Positions 15,146-20,418 of a DNA stretch of 20,418 bases are shown here, in pieces (within the stretch, counting starts at the first letter, position 1; each line of letters begins with the position of its first letter). The notes beneath the pieces were generated by a model. The model ran no database searches. It saw nothing but the letters and a program-made list of their open reading frames with translations, and was not told the DNA's origin. A program made the position numbers and the translations under genes. The DNA is from an uncultured Faecalibacterium sp. (GTDB lineage: Bacteria > Bacillota > Clostridia > Oscillospirales > Ruminococcaceae). The stretch is from the NCBI GenBank assembly GCA_934553285.1, contig CAKTFD010000032.1:1-20418 (forward strand), read 5' to 3'.

Positions 15146-15215
15146 ATCAAAACGGCATATTGGCGGGATGCAATGCAAAGCTGTCGCTGCTGCATTGAAA
15201 AATTGCGCTGCCATA
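15146..15215 (+). repeat. 72-bp-type hairpin repeat, diverged copy C
   Basis: Ungapped comparison to 16528-16597 gives about 48 of 70 identical bases, highest in the first 20 (18 of 20, ATC-AAACGGCATATT-GCG) and around TGCATT. The 10-bp stem of copies A and B is degenerate here. It ends one base before the dagK -35 box. Confidence 0.65.
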
Positions 15216-15216
15216 C

Positions 15217-15245
15217 TTGCAACCGGCACGGTTTTCGTCTATTAT
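15217..15245 (+). promoter_or_regulatory. SigA-type promoter of the lipid kinase gene
   Basis: -35 TTGCAA at 15217-15222, 17-bp spacer, -10 TATTAT at 15240-15245; the ATG is 37 bases further on. Confidence 0.78.
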
Positions 15246-15281
15246 AGAAGAAATGGAATAACAACACGGAGGATACCCCCG

Positions 15282-16265
15282 ATGCATACGCTGTTTCTTC
15301 TCAACCCCACAGCCGGAAAGACGGACTGTACCCGGACGCTGCCGCAGCAGATCGCAGCGGCTGCAGCCGGTGCCGGGCTTGCCCCGGAGGATTACACCAT
15401 CCGGGTCACTACCCACGCAGGCCACGCCCGGGAGCTGTCCCGCGCGGCCGCCGCTGCGGCACAAAAGGCCGGAGTGGAACTGCGCATTTTTACAGCCGGT
15501 GGCGATGGCACCTTTAACGAGGCGCTCACCGGGGCCAATGGCTTTGATAAGGCTGCCGTGGGCTGCCTGCCTTATGGCAGCGGCAACGACTTTCTGCGTA
15601 CCTTTGGCACAAAGGAAGAGTTTCTGGACCTGGACGCCCAGCTGGCAGGCGGTGCGGTGCCCATCGACCTGATGCGCACCAGCCTGGGCCTTTCGGCTAC
15701 TATCTGCGCGGCAGGTCTGGATGCACAGGTGGCCTATGGCATCCCGAAATTTCGGCGCATCCCGCTGTGCGGCGGTGAGGCGGCCTATGCGCTGTCCATC
15801 GTTGAGCAGCTGTGCGGGCACATTGGCCGCAAGGTAGAATACGTCATCGATGGCGAGACCCTGACGGTGGACTGCCTGATGTGTGCGGTGTGCAACGGCC
15901 GCACCTATGGCGGCGGTTTTATGGCCGGGCCGGAAGCCATGCCGGACGATGGCTGGCTGGATGTGTTCATCGTGCGTAAGGTCAGCCGCCGGGTCATTGC
16001 AAAGCTGCTGATGCTATATAAAAACGGCGGGCATTTCCGCAATGGGGAACTGACCGAGGCTGCAAAGCCCTATTTTATCTACCGGCGGGCAAAAGCGGTC
16101 ACCCTGCGGGCGGTGGATGGCCGCGGGCCGATCATTGCAACGGTAGACGGCGAGTGCGCCCCCTGCAAGCAGGTCTCAGTAAAGGTGCAGCCGCTGGCAG
16201 GCCGCATCCTGCTGCCGCAGCCCGCCTATCAGCGGTTCATCGCGCAGCGGGCAGATGTAAAGTAA
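15282..16265 (+). CDS. Diacylglycerol/lipid kinase (DagK/YegS/BmrU family)
   Basis: 327 residues from ATG 15282, which has GGAGG at 15268-15272. The frame is open further upstream (to 15075), but that part overlaps the end of the Clp gene and the promoter. The family fingerprints are present: LLNPTAGK near 6-13, the nucleotide-binding GGDGT at 73-77 followed by FNEAL, and LPYGSGNDF near 96-104. CNGRTYGGGF with PEAMPDDGWLDV near 205-230 forms the second conserved block. Such soluble or peripheral kinases phosphorylate diacylglycerol, recycling it to phosphatidic acid, or related lipids. With DegV and cardiolipin synthase nearby, a lipid role is consistent but the genes are separate transcripts. 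Exact substrate is unproven. Confidence 0.92.
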   Translation: MHTLFLLNPTAGKTDCTRTLPQQIAAAAAGAGLAPEDYTIRVTTHAGHARELSRAAAAAAQKAGVELRIFTAGGDGTFNEALTGANGFDKAAVGCLPYGSGNDFLRTFGTKEEFLDLDAQLAGGAVPIDLMRTSLGLSATICAAGLDAQVAYGIPKFRRIPLCGGEAAYALSIVEQLCGHIGRKVEYVIDGETLTVDCLMCAVCNGRTYGGGFMAGPEAMPDDGWLDVFIVRKVSRRVIAKLLMLYKNGGHFRNGELTEAAKPYFIYRRAKAVTLRAVDGRGPIIATVDGECAPCKQVSVKVQPLAGRILLPQPAYQRFIAQRADVK

Positions 16266-16274
16266 AGCCAGAAT

Positions 16275-16341
16275 ATCTGCAGCATTGTTTCGCATATCCG
16301 GCATACGGAAACGCGGGAGGATGCTGCAGATCTTTTGTTTT
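16275..16341 (+). terminator. Large hairpin and T-rich tract after the lipid kinase gene
   Basis: ATCTGCAGCAT (16275-16285) pairs exactly with ATGCTGCAGAT (16321-16331); the loop contains a further GTTTC/GAAAC pairing. CTTTTGTTTT follows. Likely terminator, although the loop is unusually long. Confidence 0.6.
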
Positions 16342-16397
16342 ACCGGGCCGGCATTGCGGACGTCATAAATTCTTAACAAAGAAATTCATAAAAACCC

Positions 16398-16426
16398 TTG
16401 ATTTTTTGAGCCAAGATGAGTACAAT
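16398..16426 (+). promoter_or_regulatory. SigA-type promoter of groESL
   Basis: -35 TTGATT at 16398-16403, 17-bp spacer, -10 TACAAT at 16421-16426. The CIRCE operator begins four bases after the -10, covering the predicted start site. Confidence 0.88.
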
Positions 16427-16430
16427 ACAC

Positions 16431-16457
16431 TTAGCACTCAAGGAAAAGGAGTGCTAA
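16431..16457. promoter_or_regulatory. CIRCE operator (HrcA binding site)
   Basis: TTAGCACTC at 16431-16439, nine bases, GAGTGCTAA at 16449-16457: an exact match to the consensus inverted repeat. HrcA repressor binding here represses groESL until heat shock. hrcA itself is not in the window. Confidence 0.98.
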
Positions 16458-16460
16458 ACA

Positions 16461-16488
16461 CCTGCAGAGGGACACGAAGCCCTGCAGG
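16461..16488 (+). repeat. Hairpin in the groESL leader
   Basis: CCTGCAG at 16461-16467 pairs with CTGCAGG at 16482-16488, with extra GG/CC pairing across a bulge. It lies three bases after CIRCE and has no T-run, so it is a leader structure rather than a terminator. Confidence 0.55.
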
Positions 16489-16527
16489 CGGCAACAGAGT
16501 TTATCGCAATTTTCATAAATAACGCCT

Positions 16528-16599
16528 ATCGAAACGGCATATTTGCGATATGCAGTTTGCGGATGTTGCTTGTGCATTAAAAACGCAAACTGCTATAAA
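16528..16599 (+). repeat. 72-bp dispersed hairpin repeat, copy B (in groESL leader)
   Basis: Identical to copy A over 16544-16599. The stem GCAGTTTGCG/CGCAAACTGC is intact. It ends 15 bases before the GGAGG ribosome site of groES, so it forms the 3' third of a leader about 195 bases long. Confidence 0.9.
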
Positions 16600-16628
16600 T
16601 AAATTACTTATATTGGAGGGCAAGAATT

Positions 16629-16916
16629 ATGAAGATCATTCCTCTTGCAGACCGTGTAGTCATCAAGACTGTTGAAGTTGAAGAAACCACCAAGGGTGGC
16701 CTGATCCTGACCGGCAGCGCCAAGGAGAAGCCCCAGGTGGCACAGGTCGTGGCAGTTGGCCCCGGCGGTGTCGTGGATGGCAAGGAGATCAAGATGACCG
16801 TTAAGGTGGGCGATAAGGTCCTCACCAGCAAGTATTCCGGCACCGAAGTCAAGGTGGATGGCGAGGAGTGCACCATCGTCCGTCAGGGCGATATCCTGGC
16901 TGTTGTGGAAGACTGA
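16629..16916 (+). CDS. groES: Co-chaperonin GroES (Hsp10)
   Basis: 95 residues, exactly the usual length. KIIPLADRVVIK at the N-terminus, the mobile loop EETTKGGLILTGSAKEKPQ (about 19-37) that docks on GroEL, and the C-terminal QGDILAVVED are diagnostic. GGAGG at 16615-16619 precedes the ATG. It forms the heptameric lid of the GroEL folding chamber in the cytoplasm. groEL follows after 52 bases, so the two are co-transcribed under CIRCE control. Confidence 0.98.
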   Translation: MKIIPLADRVVIKTVEVEETTKGGLILTGSAKEKPQVAQVVAVGPGGVVDGKEIKMTVKVGDKVLTSKYSGTEVKVDGEECTIVRQGDILAVVED

Positions 16917-16968
16917 ACCTGATCTTTCCCTTTTCAATTGAGTCTACAGTTTAAAGGAGCGATTTATT

Positions 16969-18600
16969 ATGGCAAAACAGATCAAGCAGGGCGAGGACGC
17001 CCGCAAAGCACTGTGCGCTGGTATTGATACCCTGGCCGACACCGTTAAGATCACCCTTGGCCCCAAGGGCCGCAATGTGGTGCTGGGCAAAAAGTTCGGT
17101 GCCCCGGTCATCACCAACGATGGCGTGACCATCGCTAAGGAGATCGAGCTGAAAGACGAGTTCGAGAACATGGGCGCACAGCTGGTGCGTGAGGTCGCAA
17201 CCAAGACCAACGATGCTGCAGGCGATGGCACCACCACCGCTACCGTGCTGGCACAGGCCATGGTCACTGAGGGTATGAAGAACGTTACTGCAGGTGCCAA
17301 CCCCATGGATATCCGCCGTGGTATGAGCAAGGCTGTTACCACCGCTGTGGAGACCATCAAGGCACACAGCCAGAAGGTGAAGGACAGCAATGATATCGCC
17401 CGTGTCGGCACCATCTCTGCCGGCGACCCCGAGATCGGCCGCCTGATCGCAGAGGCTATGGAAAAGGTCACCTCTGATGGCGTTATCACCATCGAGGAGA
17501 ACAAGACCACTGCCGAGACCTACAACGAGATCGTGGAAGGTATGCAGTTTGACCGCGGCTACCTGACCCCGTACATGGTCACCGATACCGACAAGATGGT
17601 GGCAGACCTGGACAATGCTGCCGTCCTGATCACCGATAAGAAGATCAGCGTCATTCAGGATCTGGTGCCCCTGCTGGAGCAGGTCATGCAGAACGGCCTT
17701 AAGCTGCTGATCGTGGCTGAGGATATCGAGGGCGAGGCACTGTCTACCCTGATCGTCAACCGCCTGCGCGGCACCCTGAACGTTGTGGCTGTCAAGGCTC
17801 CCGGCTTTGGCGACCGCCGCAAGGAGATGCTGCAGGATATCGCTACCCTGACCGGCGGCACCGTGATCTCCTCTGACCTGGGCTATGAGCTGAAGGACGC
17901 TACCGTCCAGATGCTGGGCCATGCCCGCCAGGTCAAGGTGACCAAGGAGAACACCACCATCGTGGGCGGCGCAGGCGATAAGGATGCCATCGCAGCTCGC
18001 ATTGCCCAGATCCGCAGCCAGATCGAGGCCGCTACCAGCGATTTCGACCGTGAAAAGCTGCAGGAGCGCCTGGCCAAGCTGGCAGGCGGCGTGGCAGTTA
18101 TCAAGGTCGGTGCTGCTACCGAAGTTGAGATGAAGGATAAAAAGCTGCGCATCGAGGATGCTCTGAACGCTACCAAGGCAGCCGTGCAGGAAGGCGTTGT
18201 GGCAGGCGGCGGTACCGCTCCCATCAACGCGATCCCCGCTGTGCGCGCCCTGTGCGACACCCTGGAGGGTGACGAGCGCACCGGTGCCAAGATCGTGCTG
18301 AAAGCTCTGGAAGCTCCTCTGCGCCAGATCGCCAAGAACGCAGGGCTGGAAGGCAGCGTCATCATCGATAAGATCATCTCTGCCAACAAGCCCAACTACG
18401 GCTTCGATGCCCAGAACGAGGTCTTTGTGGAGGACATGATCGCTGCAGGCATCGTGGACCCGACCAAGGTCACCCGTTCTGCACTGGAAAATGCAGCCTC
18501 CGTTGCTGAGATGGTGCTGACCACCGAGAGCCTGGTGGCAGACCTGCCGGAACCTCCGGCCCCCGCAGCACCTGCTGCTGATATGGGCGGCATGTACTAA
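16969..18600 (+). CDS. groEL: Chaperonin GroEL (Hsp60)
   Basis: 543 residues, typical of the family (about 540-548), with AAAGGAG at 16953-16959. The ATP-site motif GDGTTT is at 85-90, with the catalytic Asp at 86; TLGPKGRNVVL near 30-40 and the apical-domain stretch VKAPGFGDRRKEML near 271-284 are intact. The C-terminus is a short Ala/Pro-rich tail ending MGGMY rather than the longer GGM repeats of enterobacteria. It is a 14-subunit ATP-driven folding chamber with GroES. Codon use is strongly biased, as expected for an abundant protein. A strong terminator follows. Confidence 0.99.
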   Translation: MAKQIKQGEDARKALCAGIDTLADTVKITLGPKGRNVVLGKKFGAPVITNDGVTIAKEIELKDEFENMGAQLVREVATKTNDAAGDGTTTATVLAQAMVTEGMKNVTAGANPMDIRRGMSKAVTTAVETIKAHSQKVKDSNDIARVGTISAGDPEIGRLIAEAMEKVTSDGVITIEENKTTAETYNEIVEGMQFDRGYLTPYMVTDTDKMVADLDNAAVLITDKKISVIQDLVPLLEQVMQNGLKLLIVAEDIEGEALSTLIVNRLRGTLNVVAVKAPGFGDRRKEMLQDIATLTGGTVISSDLGYELKDATVQMLGHARQVKVTKENTTIVGGAGDKDAIAARIAQIRSQIEAATSDFDREKLQERLAKLAGGVAVIKVGAATEVEMKDKKLRIEDALNATKAAVQEGVVAGGGTAPINAIPAVRALCDTLEGDERTGAKIVLKALEAPLRQIAKNAGLEGSVIIDKIISANKPNYGFDAQNEVFVEDMIAAGIVDPTKVTRSALENAASVAEMVLTTESLVADLPEPPAPAAPAADMGGMY

Positions 18601-18631
18601 TCACTGCCCCAAAACCGCATAATAAGGTAAC

Positions 18632-18666
18632 AAAACGGCACCTGCTGGAAAGCGGGTGCCGTTTTT
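18632..18666 (+). terminator. Intrinsic terminator of groESL
   Basis: 15-bp stem (18632-18646 with 18651-18665, one T-G pair) with the tight loop GGAA, ending in TTTTT at 18662-18666. Confidence 0.95.
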
Positions 18667-18721
18667 GCGTCTGTGAATGGGCGGACGTTATCGTTTCGGC
18701 TGCAGTGCTGCAGCTGTTCCG

Positions 18722-18755
18722 AAAATTGATAAACAATTCTCAATTTTAGTATACA
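18722..18755 (+). promoter_or_regulatory. Promoter of the OYE gene with an overlapping dyad operator
   Basis: -35 TTGATA at 18726-18731, 18-bp spacer, -10 TATACA at 18750-18755. A perfect 8-bp dyad AAAATTGA (18722-18729) and TCAATTTT (18740-18747) overlaps the -35 and fills the spacer, the usual place for a repressor site. The regulator is unknown. Confidence 0.6.
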
Positions 18756-18817
18756 GTCCCCGCCGGTGCGTGGTATCCTGAAAACACCGAAAGCACGGAT
18801 TCAAAAGGAGGCTGCTT

Positions 18818-20418
18818 ATGTTCGACAAGCTGTTCACGCCCATTACCATCAAGGACATGACCCTGCGTAACCGCATCATCATGCCTGCGATGGGCACCCG
18901 TTTTACCGAGGACCGTTTTGTAAACGAAAAGCACATTGCATACCATGTTGCCCGCGCACGGGGCGGCAGTGCACTGAATATCGTGGAGGTCTCCTCCGTC
19001 CACGCCCTCAGCGCCCCCAAAATGTTCCTCTCCATCGCAGAGGATAAGTACATCCCCAAACTGAAAGAGCTGACCGATGCCATCCATGCCGAGGGCGGCA
19101 AGGCCGGTATCCAGCTATGGCAGGGTGGTCTGGCCGTAGGCATGGACCAGACGGCCATGATCCTGCTTTCCAGCGATACCGAGCTGGCACCCGGCTTTAC
19201 CGTTCCCGGCATCAGCCAGGAGATGATCGCCGAGGTGGTGGACTGCTACGGCAAGGCTGCTGCCCGTGCAGTGGCTGCCGGGTTCGACTGCATCGAGTTC
19301 CACTGCGCCCACAACTACCTGCCCCACTCCTTCCTGTCGGATGGCCTGAACCACCGCACCGATGCATACGGCGGCAGCCTGGAGAACCGCGCCCGCTTCC
19401 CGCTGGAGTGCATCCGCGCCATCCGCGCCGCTATGCCGGAGGGGATGCCCCTGTTCATGCGTATCGACGCACAGGACGATGGCTTTGGCGGGGCAGGCCT
19501 GACCGTGGAGGATACCATCACCTTCTGCAACTGGGCAAAAGAGGCCGGTGTGGATGTGCTGGATGTTTCCCGCGGCAACATCGTCACCGCCGCCAGCAAG
19601 TACGAGGTGCCGCCGCTGGATCTGCCCCGTGGCTTCAACGTGGATAATGCCGCCCGTATCCGCAAGGGCACCGGGATGCTGACCATCGGCGTGGGCCGCA
19701 TCAACGACCCCCAGCAGGCCGAGGATATTCTGGAAGCCGACAAGGTGGATCTGGTGGTCATGGGCATGACCTTTGCCGACACGCAGGATCCCCGCCGGAT
19801 GGCACAGTATAACTTCCATGGCCACTATTTCAGCGATGCAGACGCCCTGAACGACATCCTGCACTTCCGCTGCATCGACCCCAAGACCTACCAGCAGGGT
19901 ATCGTGGACAGCATGAAGGCCATGATGCAGAACCCCATGATCGCCGCCATGATCCCCGGCGCAGAGGCCATGAAGGCACAGAATGTGCAGATCGGCCATA
20001 AGCGCATGGGCTACGACTGGATGATGGAAAACAACGAGACCGACTGGATCAACGCTTTCTTTGGCTCTAAGGAAGAAGCCGAGGCCATCCCCAGCCTGGA
20101 GGAGGGCTACAAGCTGTTCCACCCCAGCGAGGAGGAGCAGAAGCTGGACCACGGCTACGATGAGAGCAAGGACTTTGAGGCACTGGATCTGGAGGATATG
20201 AAAAAGGCTGCTGCCTTCCGCGGCGGCGCAGTGGTCAGCGACGAGATGGAAAGCGTCTATAAGCCGCTGGTCTGGAAGTGCGCCTTCGGCCACACCTTCA
20301 AGGCGACCCCCAACACGGTGCTGCGCGGCGGCCACTGGTGCCCGGAGTGCCAGCGCAGCGAGTGGCACTATGCCGAGATCGCCCGGAAGAACCCCTTCTA
20401 TGCACAGGTCTGGAAGCC
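18818..20418 (+). CDS. Old Yellow Enzyme-type FMN oxidoreductase with C-terminal zinc-finger-like domain (3' end outside window)
   Basis: 533 complete codons are visible, with no stop. AAAAGGAGG precedes ATG 18818. Residues 1 to about 335 form an OYE-type flavin TIM barrel: LFTPITIKDMTLRNRI at the start, substrate-anion histidines in HCAHNYL (H162, H165, with Y167), and NHRTDAYGGSLENRARF. The usual GYL glycine is replaced by Asn, and the flavin-phosphate GRxxxADP motif reads GMTFADTQDP. The C-x2-C-x3-C Fe-S motif of BaiCD/dienoyl-CoA reductases is missing; only C352 lies in that region. From about 400 a different domain begins, with a likely zinc site C488-x3-H492-x15-C508-x2-C511, in the pattern C-F-G-H ... 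W-C-P-E-C. Enoate or enone reduction with FMN is the family activity; the real substrate and the tail's role are unknown. Confidence 0.85.
   Translation, partial: MFDKLFTPITIKDMTLRNRIIMPAMGTRFTEDRFVNEKHIAYHVARARGGSALNIVEVSSVHALSAPKMFLSIAEDKYIPKLKELTDAIHAEGGKAGIQLWQGGLAVGMDQTAMILLSSDTELAPGFTVPGISQEMIAEVVDCYGKAAARAVAAGFDCIEFHCAHNYLPHSFLSDGLNHRTDAYGGSLENRARFPLECIRAIRAAMPEGMPLFMRIDAQDDGFGGAGLTVEDTITFCNWAKEAGVDVLDVSRGNIVTAASKYEVPPLDLPRGFNVDNAARIRKGTGMLTIGVGRINDPQQAEDILEADKVDLVVMGMTFADTQDPRRMAQYNFHGHYFSDADALNDILHFRCIDPKTYQQGIVDSMKAMMQNPMIAAMIPGAEAMKAQNVQIGHKRMGYDWMMENNETDWINAFFGSKEEAEAIPSLEEGYKLFHPSEEEQKLDHGYDESKDFEALDLEDMKKAAAFRGGAVVSDEMESVYKPLVWKCAFGHTFKATPNTVLRGGHWCPECQRSEWHYAEIARKNPFYAQVWK

Noticed and set aside
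12680..15229. 849-codon open frame on the minus strand
   Set aside because: Antisense shadow of the Clp ATPase gene, with low-complexity composition, no ribosome site and no family resemblance.
18697..18717. CTGCAG-rich palindrome before the OYE promoter
   Set aside because: Short and made of repeated CTGCAG units that are frequent in this GC-rich genome; no following T-run and no link to the promoter geometry.

Overview
This 20.4-kb, GC-rich window looks like the chromosome of a low-oxygen Firmicute of class Clostridia. Gene content, strong AGGAGG-type ribosome sites, two diderm-free lipoproteins with lipobox cysteines, a consensus CIRCE operator and DUF1836/TSCPD proteins all fit. The overall feel is of a Faecalibacterium-like member of Oscillospiraceae, but that genus call is inference from general knowledge, not from a database match. 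All complete genes are on the + strand; only the DUF1836 gene at the left edge is on the - strand. Nothing in the window looks like a phage, transposase, CRISPR array, tRNA or rRNA.

Layout, left to right. 1-462 (-): start of a DUF1836 putative HTH regulator, cut by the window edge, divergent from a DegV fatty-acid-binding protein (817-1665) that has a consensus promoter and an intrinsic terminator. 1827-3368: a two-HKD cardiolipin synthase with its own promoter. 3464-4507: a lipoprotein built from two diverged copies of an FMN-binding-like domain, the first with a near-consensus flavinylation motif. 4508-5092: a gene-free stretch packed with repeats: a 72-bp hairpin repeat, a perfect 16-bp-stem hairpin, and a 123-bp element with 10-bp terminal inverted repeats. 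5093-7430: a three-gene polar amino-acid ABC transporter (lipoprotein binding protein, permease, ATPase). 7618-8982: a MATE-family efflux protein whose 97-nt leader contains a textbook intrinsic terminator downstream of its promoter, suggesting attenuation. 9167-12585: a tight operon of an aconitase-superfamily hydratase, a PHP-domain phosphoesterase and a small TSCPD protein, closed by a long terminator. 12821-15118: a Clp/Hsp100 unfoldase without an M-domain. 15282-16265: a diacylglycerol/lipid kinase. 16398-18666: promoter, perfect CIRCE, long leader, groES, groEL and terminator. 18818-20418: an Old Yellow Enzyme-type oxidoreductase that has lost the usual Fe-S module and instead carries a C-terminal treble-clef-like zinc site; its 3' end lies outside the window.

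Themes: membrane lipid work (DegV, Cls, DagK), nutrient uptake and efflux, and proteostasis (Clp, GroESL under HrcA/CIRCE). The most unusual items are the dispersed 72-bp hairpin repeat, with two copies identical over 56 bases 12 kb apart (one forming the 3' part of the groESL leader) and a third diverged copy abutting the dagK promoter; the OYE-zinc finger fusion; and the duplicated flavin-domain lipoprotein.
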